64,000 nt of DNA from Moniliella sp. 'wahieum' (Eukaryota > Basidiomycota > Moniliellomycetes > Moniliellales > Moniliellaceae). Of this stretch, positions 10,791 through 22,939 are shown one piece after another; position 1 is the stretch's first letter; each line of letters starts with the position of its first letter. The notes under the pieces were generated by a model. The model saw nothing but the letters and a program-made list of their open reading frames with translations, was not told the DNA's origin and ran no database searches. The stretch is from NCBI GenBank assembly GCA_003971905.1, contig RSEE01000119.1, forward strand, positions 62,001 to 126,000, given 5' to 3'. The translations under genes and the position numbers were made by a program.

Positions 10791-12858
10791 ATGTCGTATG
10801 TTCCGCCTGCTCTGCGTGCCCGCGGGAGCGCTGCCTCCCTGCGCCGCGACCCACGCAGTCGTCTCGATCCCTTGCCCGACCGCACCGCCACTCCCCCTTC
10901 CGCCACACCGCCGCCTGCCGGCGAGCTTGAGGGTTGGCTGCCCAGTTTTCGCCAGCCGTTTGGCCCACCCACCACGGGCGAAGTTGGTTTTATGGCAGGG
11001 CACGAACGCAGGCCCGCTGTGCCCACATCGGAGCAAGTAGCCGAATTTAAGGATGCATTCAAGAAGCGCCAGGAAACTCGTGCTGATAACCTCTCCAACA
11101 TGGCCAAGGCGGCCGAGATGGGTCGGGAGCGCGGAGCAAGCAAGGACAAGAAGAGTAGGGACAAGGAAAAAGAAAAGGAAAAGGAGAAGGGAAAGGAGAA
11201 GGAGAAGGAACCACCGGCTCCGCCGGCCCGGTTCCCCAATCACTCTACCCTCGTCTTTTTTCAGAACATTATGGAGGTGAATGGAGCACTGCAGCCTTCG
11301 CCTTGGAGCTGGGGCGTTCCGATAACGGCGGACCCCAGATGCATGGTCTCGCCTTCCTGGCCGCCAGGGAGGACACAACCGAGGATCAATTCATCGCTGC
11401 CTGGAAGGCGGCCCACGAATCTGAGTGGCAGCGCAACCGTCCCTACCGTGAGGAGATCCAACCCCTCAATGAGCTCGCTGCCAACTCAGTGGATCAGGGC
11501 ACGCCTCCTGAAGTGGAGCAGGTGCAGCAACCCAGTGCGAATGGGGTGCAAATTTCCCCTGAAGCGATACTGGAGACCGAGGCAGAGGAGATGCGGCAAC
11601 GGTATCGCGTTTGGCAGCGGGTGCGCCAGGAGGGAATCGAACAAAAGAAGCCTGCGTTGCTGATGCTTTGCAACCTGTGGGACCATGGTCATCAACCATT
11701 GTTTGTCAATGCGCCGCCGCCAGGGCTCAAACTGGCACAAAGTGCAGCGGCGAGCCGGGTGTGGAACGGATTCAAGAACAGTCGATCCAACATGGACTTC
11801 ATCTGGCGTCCCATGCGCGGGATTCAAGGTTGCGATGCGGCCGCTGTGGATGCGACGGGCATTGGGTTCGGGTCGCCGGAGACGATGTAGGATTGATGCG
11901 GATGGTGGACGATCCTTTGGCCGAAGCATTATCGGGTGAATTTTGGGTCAAGTCCTTTGCTCATAGCTTGCTCCCGCTTGCGCTGCAGGCGCTTTGGGGC
12001 CTAGCCCGCAAGCGCATGGAGCTTTCTCTTTTGGAGCGACAGCCGCGCGGAACCGTTCCGCGCGGTAAGCTGGCCGAGGCACGGCGCAAGTTGGAAGAAC
12101 TGGTGCAAGAGACCAAGGACGACCCTCTGATCTCGCTGGCTGACGAGATGTTTACCCGAACATGGTACTTTAACAACATTCAGGATGATGCCAAGCGCTT
12201 GGGATTGAGGAAGGTGCCAGCAACTTCAACCGCCCAATCCCTTTTGTGGGCCAGCAAGTCTGGTTTCAGACCAACAAGCGGGACCGAACCAGAGTAACAA
12301 CACCAAGGGCCAAGGTTCCTTCCTTGGCTGGTTCCGGATCACATCAGTCAAGTTTGTTGCGCCCGGGTCTGACGAATTGCGAACGATGCAACGTCTGCGG
12401 TTCGGACGGCGTAACAAGCCCGAGCCGAACAATGGCTATGAACCCTATTGGGCCCGTTTTGGCGTGGCGCAAATTCCCAAGGGCCAATGGTCATTCCCGT
12501 ATGGCCAAGCTGAACCTGCAGAAACCGAAGTCCCGGAGGCGCAGGAGGAGCCTCCGGCAGAAGAGGAAGGACAAAGAAGAGTGCGCGCAAGTCACGCAGT
12601 CCTAAAATGCTCTACCTAAAACCTTTGAAGAAGTTCAAATCATTGATGGAGTGCGAAGAATACGAGATGTTCGTCGCGGGCAACAACATTTCTACTCTGC
12701 GCCCCAATGATAAGAGCAAACGCGGGGACAAAATTGGCGAGCGGATGGGGCAAGAGGGCAATGGGGTGTACGCCTCTGATGCGACGAAAAACATCAAGGT
12801 AGAAAAGGGTGCGGGGCCTCTTCTCCTACCGCCCGAAACCCCCACGATCGGAGTATGA
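10791..12858 (+). CDS. Unrecognised conserved-looking protein, charged Lys/Glu-rich middle
   Basis: I do not recognise this family. The frame opens MSYVPPALRAR in a good ATG context, runs through 'FKDAFKKRQETRADNL', then a Lys/Glu tract (11150-11210). After frame changes it continues with 'TTEDQFIAAWKAAHESEW', 'QKKPALLMLCNLWDHGHQP', 'SRSNMDFIWRPMRG', 'DDPLAEALSGEFWVKSFAH', 'LADEMFTRTWYFNNIQDDA', 'IPFVGQQVWFQTNKRD' and 'YWARFGVAQIPKGQWSFP'. The last part, 12607-12858, starts 'MLYLKPLKKFKSLMECEEY'. At least five one-base register changes are needed, so the model is approximate. It could be two adjacent genes, with a break near 11888 where one frame ends. Composition suggests a soluble protein; no signal peptide or membrane segment is obvious. 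Confidence 0.5.
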
Positions 12859-13433
12859 GGATGGTCACATTGTTACGCAAGTAGTATGTCTTCCCTTATT
12901 GGTCCATCTCTTCTGAAGCTGGGGGTCAAGGGGTTCTCGATGGATCTCACGCTTTGGCATCCTGCTTCCCGTACCCGATGTTTTTTTCTCGCCTCTCGGC
13001 CACGAATAAGGTGTGCGAGGAGTGAATGTGTTCTTCTCGACTCTTTTCATTTCCGTCACTAGGATTGGATACGCAACGGAACTTACATACGGGAGGTGGT
13101 GAAGCGAGATGGCAACTAAAGAGATGGATATATGCCAGAATTCTGCTGTCTTCATGTGTGCCTGCGTGGGTAGTTTCGCGTATACTGACGTTGGTGTTGG
13201 GCAGAACAGAAACCCACCCCCTGTCGTTTCACACTGCCATTGACATAGACAAACGCAGATACGGCACCAAAAGAGTATCATGCCGAACTTTGTACACTTC
13301 TCGCACTTCCACCCAAATCAATGAAGAGGTTGTCAGTTGTATTGGATCAATGACGCCTGAATTAATGACGCCTGACGCAATGTACCCCCGCATGGTATCT
13401 GCTGCGGTATGATGCTCATCTGTTTTGGTACGC
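12859..13433. other. Convergent 3' spacer
   Basis: Lies between the 3' ends of a plus-strand and a minus-strand gene. I see no gene, RNA or clear repeat in it. Confidence 0.4.
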
Positions 13434-15231
13434 TCAAGCGGATGTATCGGCTGCGTCCGCGAGCATTTTCCGCCATCTCCTTTGAGCAACTATCATGTCG
13501 AGATAGACGACGTACTTTGCTTGGAGCAGCTCGGCCTCCCAGGCCTCCACTTGTGCGTGCACCACTTTGCCTGCTCTGGCCATGGTGGTAGCAGTAGCCC
13601 AGAGCTGCTGGGCCCCATTATGTGCAAGCGCCTCAGCTTCCATCTGGGAACACGGAGCTGTACCCACTTGGGCCGCGTGCCGTGCCAAGATGGCCGATCC
13701 AAGGGGAACAGCAGCCTCGGTGTTGGTGGGCAGAGCAATGGGAAGACCAAGGTTCTTGCCCAAAAGATTAACAAAAGATCGCTCTCGGCCATGCCCCCAC
13801 TGAGCACAATCATCTTGATCTCATGCCCAGCCTTGGTCAAGGTATCGAACACGTGGCGGATCTGCAGGGCCAGACTCTCGAGAGCAGCCAAGTACCACAG
13901 GCACAGATCATCCACTGTCCCATCCAGCCGAAGCCCCACCATCATCCCTCGCATCTGATCGTCTCCCAGCGGTGCCCTGTTGCCGTGGAAGTCAGGATAA
14001 ACAATCCGGTCCCGGTTGAGTTCCGTAATGGCCCTCAATCCACGAGCAGTCACCATCATGCCCAACCGCCTGGTGATTTCGACATGGACATCACCTGTCC
14101 CGGTAAGTTGAGGGTAGGCGGGATGAGTACGAACAAAGTGGTCCACCAACGCCCCTGCAGCCGGCTGCCCCCCCTCAGACATGTACATGTCAGGAAAGAC
14201 AACATTCCATGGTCCCCACAACCCTGGGACCGAGAGCGGCTTGGGGCTTTGGACATCAATGCATGCCGACGTACCAGCAACAAGGGCCAGACGGTGCTGA
14301 CTTGCCTCGAGCTGTGCAGGGGCGCCCGCACCCACAGTCCCTAGCCACCCGGCGTACCCATCGATCAACCCGCTTGCCACAGGGGTTCCTACCTCCAACC
14401 CCAGGTGCGCCGCTGCTTCAGGGCTTAGGCCCTGTCCAACGGGCGTCCCGGGAAAGAGGACAAGCTCTGATCCATCCTCCCCCGGAACCCCCCTAGGGAC
14501 CGGAAGGACGTCTGGACGATCCGCTCCAATCCAATCTCGGTGAAGAACGTCGGGTCTGGCTGGGCACGGCCATTGCACGCTCGATACCCCAAGCCACAGG
14601 CAAGCAGGTTACCATGAGACCGGGCCCTGGAGCCGGTCATACGCCAAGTCAAATAGTCCGGGAGCAGAAAGAAGCGAGCTTGGTCAAATTCGTCAGATGG
14701 CATATGTCGCTGCAACCAGCGTAGACGGGGGAGAATCATCTGCGCCCATGCTTCCTCCTGTCAGCGCCAAGATGGGGTGACCCGTTGCGGAGATGAATTT
14801 CGCATCTTCCTCGGCTCGTAAGTCACGCCACAGCATCACGTTCCTTTCTCCTGATCCCCACTGGCCCTGGATAGGTGAGATAGACTGTGGGTCTCCCTGG
14901 GCGGTGGTCGTCACCAAGGAGCAAGTCGCATCCACCCCGATGCCTCGAATCTGTCCTTTCTCCACCTTGGCCGCCTTACATGCCTCCCGCACCGCATGAC
15001 CAAGCTGCGTCCAGATCTGGGATCCGCTCTGCTCATACACGTGTTCTAGCCCGGGCGGGGCGTCGGTCCACGTTCGGGTCGCACCCACTCCCGTGCCCCG
15101 CAGTTCGCCGCGCTCATCCACTACCACGGCGCGGACAGACGAGGTGCCCCTGCATCGGTTGTGAGCGATTAGTCCAGCAAGCGGAAAGGAGGGGCTCACA
15201 CGTCAATTCCAATGTACATGGGCAAGGCCAT
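13434..15231 (-). CDS. FGGY-family pentulose kinase, D-ribulokinase-like (YDR109C/FGGY type)
   Basis: ATP-dependent sugar kinase of the FGGY carbohydrate-kinase family, closest to the yeast YDR109C/human FGGY branch, whose studied members phosphorylate D-ribulose. The N-terminus 'MALPMYIGIDVGTSSVRAVV' is the phosphate-binding loop. It is split by a 50-nt intron (15150-15199, donor GTGAGC, branch CTAAT), which joins GACGT to GGGCACC in exact phase. Also seen: 'GIGVDATCSLV', 'NVMLWRDLRAEEDA', 'MILPRLRWLQRHMP', 'FFLLPDYLTWRMTG', 'LVAGTSACIDVQSP', 'PDFHGNRAPLGD' and 'MIVLSGGMAESD', followed by 'ALPTNTEAAVPLGSAILA'. The stop at 13434 comes from that last frame, reached after a missing base in a short run near 13773. 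Further register changes lie near 14495 and 14735. The catalytic Asp region is intact. Substrate is inferred from family only. Confidence 0.88.
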
Positions 15232-15727
15232 GGCTTGGACGCGTGCCGTCGACACTTGATCAGCAGGTGGAGAGGAGCGTTGGACGGAGATAGGAGGCTG
15301 GTTGGTACTGATTCAAGCTTTTACTGGCCGTTTTATTTCCCCGGCAATCCCGTGTTCGCTCAGCGCTCACTAACGATTTCCCCTTTGACATTTCAAAATA
15401 GCTATGTGGCCAAAGCGGGAGCCGCAAGTGTCTCACGCCTGCCTGGCCGATGACGGTCATCTCCGCCAACTACTTGACAATCCCGGCGGGAAAAGGCAAA
15501 AAGACGCACTTTCTCGAATGCATCCACTGGCGTCTCCTCCTCACCAAGCTCATTATATAAGGCTCGTCTTCAGGCTTCACACCTAAAACAGATAGAACAT
15601 CAGCTCCAGTTATAGTAGAACACATGGGATCAATGTGTATGTTGGTGAGTAGGGAAAATCGGATCGTCATTGCTGTCCGTGTCATGTTTGATGGGGCAAA
15701 AAGCAATATATAAAAAAACTAGTCCAG
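15232..15727. other. Spacer between FGGY kinase and pyruvate decarboxylase genes
   Basis: Contains the FGGY kinase promoter and the pyruvate decarboxylase 3' end. No gene or notable repeat seen. Confidence 0.4.
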
Positions 15728-17751
15728 TTAGGCGGCATTGTTGGCTGCCGACAAGGCAGCCTGGCGCTTCAGGGCAGGAGGGGCATCGCCACGGGGGAGG
15801 AAGATCTCCACGACGTGAGCCTTGTCGGCCTTGTTAAACTCGGGGTCCGTGAGTAGCTTCTCCAGTTCTGTCTTGGTGTGAACAGCATGGTACTTCGTCT
15901 TGGCTGGGACGGGGTCGCTGTCGTGGGAGGGGACGTTGGGCTTGGTCCACGTGGGAGGGGGGGTGAGGAAATCGATCAGCTTCGAGTGGTTCCAGATCGC
16001 AATGTCATTGTAAAACGTCGGGACCGTAGATTTGACGCTCAATCTCGTATCCGTCATTGTTGAGGATAAAGATAAGGGGCGTCAGTCCATGACGAAAGAC
16101 AGTACCCAGTTCTTGAGCAGTGAGCTGAAGAGATCCATCGCCAATGAAGTGCACCGTGCGTCCAGGGCGCGAAGGGTCGTGTTTCTTGAGTTGGCGCATG
16201 CCCAGTGCGGCACCCAATACCGCACCACCCGTGTATCCAATCGAGCCCCACAGAATCTGAGCAATAAGCTTGGAGTGTTTGGGGAAGGTGACGTCGATCA
16301 GCCCAAACTCGGAAGTACCTGTCTCTCCCAAAATGGTGTCACCCTCCTGGAAGAATTGGCCCATGCGGGGCCAGAAGTAACTCTGTGACAAGATGTCATT
16401 CTTTTGGAAACCCTCAGCCCCTCCCAGGCGAGAAATGGTAACCTCGTCGAGTTCAGCAATTTGCTCCTCCTCAGAAGGGATGGCGTTGTGGGTAAATGGA
16501 CGGACAGGAGCCAGGAGCTTTTTGGTTTCGGCCAGGCGCCCAACTCCTTCATCAGCAAGAGCCGCAGTGAGTTTGGGAAGAAGCCACTTCATTTTAATGT
16601 CCTTAAAGATGGCAAAGCCAATCTTGGTGTGGTCCGAATGGAGCTCAATCGTCGCGGCACGGTTAGTGATAAGTGAACGAGCCAGTGTTGTAGTCCGATT
16701 GCAACGCCCCAATCGAGAGAATAAGGTCGGAGGCTTCAACAATCGATTTGATTGCCGGCTTGGTCAGGGCACCCAGGTATACACCACCAAATTGGGGGTT
16801 GTCCTTTTCGTCAACGGTGGTTTTACCCATGGGGGTCGAGAAAACTGGGAGACCCGTTGCCTCCGCAAACTCACGGGTTTCGGGGACCACATTGTGTCGG
16901 GATGCACAAGCATCGACAAGAATAATAGGCTGTTTGGCCGCTTTGATACGCGACAAAATTTCCTGCAAGACACTGGCCTCGACTTCGGTATCATTCTCCG
17001 GCACATTGGTCTTGAGCTGGTATTCTGTCAGGCGCTTGGAGGCAGACAATGGCAGAGGAAGGTCGACCATGTTGGAGGGGAAGGCAATGTAAACTGGGAG
17101 CGAACGAGTGATGCAGAACTCTAGGATCGAGTCAATGGCCCGACAAGCGTCCAATCCAGTGGTGATGTCTTCAGCCTTGGTCCCCTTGGGGATGAGGGGC
17201 AGGCGACCCTCCCGATGCACCTGATACAAGTCAAGCTGGGCCCCCGTGATCTGTCGCGCCATATTAAGGAACGCGTCAAATTTGTGATCGCCTGTGAAGA
17301 GTGCGCGAGAGAGACCGACGGAAGAGTTAATGGGGCGACAGCGTAACGAAGGGGGGGGTTCATCAGCACACGTACCGAGTGTATGGTGGAGTATCAAGCC
17401 TTCGTCTTGCGCGTTGGTGGAGGGGGTGCCAACAACGTGTATGACGGGTAGGCGCTCAGCCATACTCCCACCTAAGGCGTTGCAGGCACTCAGCTCGCCG
17501 ACACCAAACGTGGTGGTAAGCACGGCCGGGCGGGGGTGACCATCGGACAGAACACGAGCCAGGCCATCAGCCGAGTAACCGGCGTTAAGCTCGTTGGAGT
17601 TACCAATCCAGCCCAGGCCGCCCTCGCGCCAGCGAGTGAGCATGGCCAGTGTAAAGTCGCCTGGCAATCCCTGGACAAACTCCACCTCGAGTTGCTTAAA
17701 GCGGTTGACAAGGTAGTCTGTGAGCGTGATGGTGCCTTCAACAGAAGTCAT
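15728..17751 (-). CDS. PDC1: Pyruvate decarboxylase, thiamine-diphosphate dependent
   Basis: Cytosolic enzyme converting pyruvate to acetaldehyde and CO2, the entry to ethanol fermentation and the acetate bypass. Seen in order: 'TLTDYLVNRFKQLEVEFVQGL', the catalytic Glu in 'NSNELNAGYSADGLAR', 'TTFGVGELSACNALGG', the active-site His pair in 'LILHHTLG', the central domain ('PIILVDACASRHNV', 'FSTPMGKTTVDE'), and the ThDP/Mg site 'IGDGSLQLTAQE' to 'FILNNDGYEIERQIYG'. An 84-nt intron (17292-17375, donor GTACGT, acceptor CTTCACAG) sits right after 'HHTLG' and is a multiple of three, so it could be misread as coding. The start is the first ATG (17751) with a TATA word 68 bases upstream. One-base register changes lie near 16665 and 16022. 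Phenylpyruvate or indolepyruvate activity cannot be excluded. Confidence 0.92.
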
Positions 17752-17818
17752 GACGAGATCGATCGTGGAGGACAAAGATGGTTGGACCAGGACAGCGGGA
17801 GAAGAGGAGGTAGAGACA

Positions 17819-17824
17819 TTTATA
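17819..17824 (-). promoter_or_regulatory. TATA box of the pyruvate decarboxylase gene
   Basis: TATAAA on minus, 68 bases upstream of the ATG at 17751. This spacing is usual for a strongly expressed fungal gene. Confidence 0.5.
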
Positions 17825-19558
17825 CCACAGACGAGCCCTACATTGATATGCCACAGAGAATGCTATAGGATGGATGGCAATGTTAATGGATAAAAACTTG
17901 TTGACGTCACTGGAAGCGGCGGCCAGCCGGCAGGGCCTGTTAGCTACATGTGCGGGCCCATCATGCATCACGCCTGGCCGTTTGACGGCAGCAGTTCAGT
18001 GCCAAGTACTCAAGCACGCCCATGCGCTGTCTCATCCATATCGCCACGGGCCTCCCCCTCGCGTGGCGCGTGTCGTTTCCATCCATGGACAAGATCGCGC
18101 CTGGCGAGGTCTTGCGGGAGCAAAGGAGGGATAACACATGTGTCGATGATGATCAATGATGCATGATGAGGGATTGGCTCTATTTGTACGTTGGTTGCTA
18201 GTACTATGGCAGGCTGCGAGAATACCAGAGAGGAAACGGCAGCAGGTGAGGATGGACGGTGGGCGCAAGGCTAAAAGGACAAAAGAAATATATGAGAAGA
18301 TCAGTGGGGAGCCACACTGAGTGAAGGCCTGTGGCTTCATCGCACCGACGGACCAACCAAAAGCGGAGCGACCGACCGATGCCAAAAGGACGAAAAGCGG
18401 AGCAATCATCAACTCAAAGAGAAAGCGAGACGGTTGAGGTTGGTTAGATGGTAGCAAGGGTTACATCGCTGTGGCAGTGAGTGTGACAGTAGAGGCTAGC
18501 GGAAAGGGAGGACGAGGGAACGGAAGGGAATGAGAAGTGAATCAAGCCGATGCTATCACAACAGTAGATGCTTCCAAATGGGGCAAAACGTGTGAGGTCA
18601 TGGTCCTGCAAATCCTCAACTGTATTAGTGTAACACTTGTATTTCGTGCGTTTGCATGTGGACATTGTCTGTACCAACAGGACAACTGGAGCTATTGGGC
18701 CAAGCACGCCGACCTGGTTTCCCCCCACGGCAAGGACGCTTCCAGCTCTCCTAATGGCATGCTACCTGAAAACTCTACCAAAAATACACTCAGTTATCGT
18801 CGGAGGCGCAGGATCGTGCTCGGATCGTGTCCTCTGGATCGGGTTAGGGATCTCAGTCCAACCTGCGACCACCTCTAGTCCCGGTTCTTCTGGACATAAA
18901 TCGGCTACATGGTGAGACGATGCCCCTTGCCCCATGCATTCCCACTTGTCTATCAGTCCCCTATGTTGGCGAGGCTCTCTAGGGTTCACGCACGTTAATT
19001 TATTATGCCTCTGTTCTCGCGTACGAGTATCCCGGAACGCCTCCTGGATACGGGCAGTGAGTGGGGCTGTAGGTTTTCCAAAGGATACACATTACTAGAT
19101 GCCAAAGGATTTTTGGTGAAAGAAGGGCAGGCGGGGCGGATGGGCAGAGGTTTTATGTCTTGTGGGAATGTATGGGGATGGAGAGGGTTCTCAATCGGAG
19201 TCTTCTCTGTGGGCTCTCCTTGATTTACTGTTAACACGCAAAGAGACCGGGCATTCTTCAAATATGATGGTTCATGAAGATCTACCAAAGAGCATTGTCC
19301 TCATCTCTAACCAATCCCATGTTGGCATACGCCGGGGTTAATCCTAGCTGATACATCTTCTATCATTGTACCCCCTTCACACGCGAAACTTTTAGCCTCG
19401 CCCTCAGTCTTTGAACAGAGAAAAGGATACATAATAAAACAGTGTGTGGAAACCGCTGTGCACAGAAAGGATGGGCTCAAATACGGCTGCGTGAGCACGG
19501 TGTAAAGACAGAGAAAAGGCACTTTTGTGTTTTGGGGGAGGATCGTCATTCTTTCCGA
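17825..19558. other. Gene-poor spacer
   Basis: No recognised gene. Short reading frames occur, for example one on minus at 18995-19288 and one on plus at 18637-18915, but none carries a domain I recognise. Given the indel rate in this sequence, a fragmented gene at 18750-19290 cannot be ruled out. Confidence 0.35.
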
Positions 19559-21160
19559 TCAACCTGATCCGACTCTTGCCTTGGAGGCCGACGATGAAGG
19601 TGACTTTCTTCCGCACCCCTTGAGTTTGGGGGTAGACGAGGGGGTAAGGGAGATATGCTTGTGCAGCCCTGCTCCGGGACCCGCTCCTAGTCTCGCCCCC
19701 GGTCCCACTCGCGCTCTCGCTCCTCTTCCCATCCGTGCCGGTGCATGTCCCAATTGATGGGAGGGTGAGGCGGGGCGGGCGAAGCAGGACAAGGGGCAAA
19801 GGCGAGGTAGGAGTATGATGCGTCGGATGTTGGGGGTTGAGCTGATCGGGGCGGTGGGTCAATCCTGGCCCTGTCTGGGCTCGCCCAAAGGGATGGTCCG
19901 AGGGGTATTCTGATGGAAGAAGGGTTGTTTCGGGGTGGAAATACCCGGAGTCGTGGCTCGCCCAGCTGACTCAACTTGCACGGGGGCGGTGCTATTGGGC
20001 AAGGGAGTACGATGAGGATGTGGACGTGAACCCCTGACGGATGAATGAAACTGAGCCGACAACGGGACACTGCCCCTTCTTCGAGCAGGAACAGCTGTTC
20101 CTCTGAGCTTCCGAGGTGACGAAATAGCGTCCCTTGCCCGAAGTGACACATTGCTGGGGCCAGCAGCTGTGTCATCCCGCCTCCGCTTGATACACCAGAT
20201 GGGCTTTCTGACCGAACCCTCTCCCTTGTTGGCGTCGTAAGTGCCGGGTGGACGCTCGAGATCGCATGGGGGCAATAGGATGGGGGCATCGTCTCCCTGT
20301 GGCTAGGTTCGGGAGTTTCTACCGAGATAGGGAAGGCGGCTCTGAAAGGAGGAGAGTAGATGGCTTGCAGTGACAGAGGCTTTGCCCGATGCGCTCAAAT
20401 AGATGGAACTTGAGTCGAAACATTCCCTCAGCGCAGATGGTCAAGGCGGGAAAGACAAAGATACCAAAGGGTGGGGGGAAGAAGAATCTTCCAGCTGGTA
20501 TAGTGAAGAGACGGTGGTTCCCGTCATGTATGCCCGACCGGAGCCATCGGGTAGGAGACTAGTTCATCAGTCGAGGAAAAGGAAGTCTCTTCCACGGCGT
20601 GAGGAACCAAGGAGGCAACGAGGAGAAATGAAGGATTGGCGAGGTACCAGGATGGGTCCATCCACCCGGTGCCCAGATCGGTTGTCACCTTTGTTCGACC
20701 AGGACCAGGGGAGGCGAGAGAACGAGCCGAGATGGTACGGGCGGGGCAAGCGGGGGATCAGTGATGTCGGGGCAAACGCTGTGATCGTGAACAATGACCC
20801 GCAGTTGGATTATAGGGGGGGGCTGGATGGAGGCCGTGGGCTGTTGGCCTATGGAGGCACAGGCGAATGAAGGTCAGCACGTTCCTCTATAAGGAGACGA
20901 GGTGGGCAAAAGAAGGCTGCACGCACCGGATGCAGATGGGTAAGATGTATGGCACTGGGGGTGCTGCTGTAGCGTGAGTTCGAATTCTCTGGGAAACGGA
21001 AGGGAGAGACGTGTGAATCAGATCGCGCTCACATAATCGGTCCCAACGGGAGGTCAGAGAGTACAAACAGGTGGTTGCGATCAATACCGGCGTGCAAGTA
21101 GGCAGCGACGCTGTTCATTCCAGCGGCTGGGGATGGAAGAACAGTGGGTGCACCGAACAT
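19559..21160 (-). CDS. Velvet-domain transcription regulator
   Basis: Velvet factors (VeA, VelB, VosA, VelC) are fungal NF-kB-like DNA-binding regulators of development and secondary metabolism. I assembled this one from exons that splice in exact phase. Exon 1 (21033-21160) opens MFGAPTVLPSPAAGMNSV. A 44-nt intron (20989-21032, donor GTGAGC) leads to exon 2 (20927-20988), giving 'IEFELTLQQHPQCHTSYPSA'. A second intron (20849-20926, donor GTGCGT, branch CTGAC, acceptor CATAG) joins to 'SIQPPPIIQLRVIVHD'. This matches the velvet opening: an ELxxxQQP-like strand followed by PPPIxQLRV. Later frames give 'NPSFLLVASLVPHAVEE', 'MTGTTVSSLYQLEDSS' and 'AEGMFRLKFHLFERIGQS', matching the velvet 'GxxVSSLxxLxD' and 'EGxFRLxFxLFE' signatures. 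About three one-base register changes are needed in exon 3. The C-terminal tail ('SVRKPIWCIKRRRDD' onward, basic and Ser/Pro-rich) has an uncertain end. Subfamily not resolved. Confidence 0.75.
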
Positions 21161-21837
21161 GGCAGATTCCGCCAGAGGTAGCTAGCTACTGAGCACAGAT
21201 CGCCGACCCTCTGGCAAGAAAAATCTGTACCACCCGCCGTATAGTTTTGCCGGCCGTGATCGATTGTCACAGAGACACAGTGCGATGCCGTGTTGAGCCG
21301 AATTGAGGACTGGATAGCAATGTTGCTGCTGTGCAGACGCTTGGCAGAGGCTGGAAGGCGGCAAGGGGGGATGGTGGCGAGGTGTACGGGTTAGTCAAGA
21401 GATTGCTGGGAAGACAACGCGAGTTGCAAGCTGAGCTTGCACTGGAGCAGCGCAAGGCAGCCAGTCAGAAAATCGCCTTCCCGACGCAGCCATATGTTGG
21501 TAGAATTAAATGTTAAGGAAGGCAACTTCGTACTTACTGCAACGGATATACCGTGCGTTGCAACGCAAGGCACTTGAACGCAATGCAATCCAATCCTCTC
21601 CAATCCACAATTCATCAATGCAACACAAATGCAATTCAAACAACCAAGCTGTCCACTTACATGTTCGAACAACCCACGTACTCATCGGACATTTTCAAAG
21701 ACAGGGTGCAACCCAAAAAGGATTAAGCACTAGAGTGCAGCAACCCCCAGTACCCTGTAGTAATGCATAGGGTGCAGTATGCAGTCCCTTGCCTCTTGGC
21801 GCTTCCCCAGTGCCAATACCACTATTTCACTAGGGTC
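21161..21837. other. Upstream region of the velvet gene
   Basis: Mostly spacer. A stretch at 21331-21516 is open on plus with a helix-like translation ('LLGRQRELQAELALEQRKAA'). The minus strand of 21470-21500 carries an ATG-led frame (MAASGRRFSDWLP). Neither can be chosen on present evidence. Confidence 0.3.
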
Positions 21838-21851
21838 ACCGGTCACCGGTC
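21838..21851. repeat. ACCGGTC heptad, two units
   Basis: Two tandem copies of a 6-bp palindrome ACCGGT plus C. It belongs to the window-wide family of palindromic heptads; core CCGG. Confidence 0.7.
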
Positions 21852-21936
21852 ATTAACACTGCGGTCGCTGCTCACACGCTCAGGCCCTCACTTGCCGTCC
21901 CACATGTCCCACAGTCATATATGCATGGTACACGGC

Positions 21937-22022
21937 GCATGATGCATGACGCGCGCATGACGCATGATGTGTGTTGCATGATGCATGATGCATGACTCCT
22001 GATCGATGATCGATGATCGATG
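21937..22022. repeat. ATGCATG and ATCGATG heptad cluster
   Basis: Tandem ATGCATG units at 21937-21950 and 21974-21996, followed directly by three ATCGATG units at 22001-22022. Two different palindromic cores (TGCA, TCGA) sit side by side with the same 7-base period. Confidence 0.8.
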
Positions 22023-22080
22023 TCGATGACCGATCGATGACCGGGGACCAACGACCCGTGACTAATTACTGGTGGTCGAT

Positions 22081-22128
22081 GATGCATGATGCATGATGCA
22101 TGATGCATGATGCATGATGCACATGATG
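22081..22128. repeat. ATGCATG heptad array, about six units
   Basis: The longest array of the ATGCATG family in the window, nearly perfect with a 7-base period. Either strand can fold into hairpins. Confidence 0.85.
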
Positions 22129-22939
22129 AGCGTCCTGCGACCTTCTCTGCTTGCGCTTATACACGTTACACACTGGTGCGCTTGAAGCGTTTTGAGCGCT
22201 TAATGTGCTTTTGTGGTTTCCTACCCCATAATGCGTAATTGCCGCCTACGCACTCTAGCGTAAAGTCTGCCCGTCGGATAGCTTTCTTCTGCATGAATGG
22301 TTAGAGCCAGACGCAAAGATCTTTTGTCCTTTTGCCTTCGCTGCTTTTGAGGGTGTTGAGCATGCTGGAGTGCAGAGACGCCCTCCATATTCTTCTCAAA
22401 CCCGACACATACCTTCATCCCTCCCTCCCACATTAACGAGGCGCTTACAACAGCACAGCTGAGCCCCGATGCCGTTACCAATCATTAATCAAGGCAAGGT
22501 ACTGGTAAAAGTTGGGTAACCAACGGTGTCGCTCACACACATTCTGTTAGCTCCACTGCCCAGCTCCTACAAAGCCATGCACGCAGTGACATTCACTCAA
22601 CAGTATTAGTTCATCGACTCACGGTCCAAAAAGTTTTGTGCTATCTTCGCGTGATGAGATCAGGAGTCCTGAAGATCCTCGAGTGTATGCAATCACACCA
22701 GTGGTGGTGATGGTCTAAGCCAAAACCAGCAAAGCCTGCAGAGCAACATGAACGTTGAACCACGAAGCAGCCCGTCGCCGCCACGGGTCAGGCCACGGAA
22801 CAAGGAAAACAACAGAAGCGAGAGAAAACGACGAGACTCGTAGGCCTGAGGGGGAATTGAAGGGGCGTTTTCCGAAAACACAACACGAACAACCTGCCCC
22901 CGGCAAAAGGACCACGAGAAAACCGTAGGCCCAAATGTG
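22129..22939. other. Spacer without recognised genes
   Basis: Short frames only; nothing recognised. An isolated AACGTTGAACC word lies near 22752. Confidence 0.35.

Noticed and set aside
22081-22128. CRISPR array
   Set aside because: The repeats are 7 bases long with no spacers, in a eukaryotic nuclear context.
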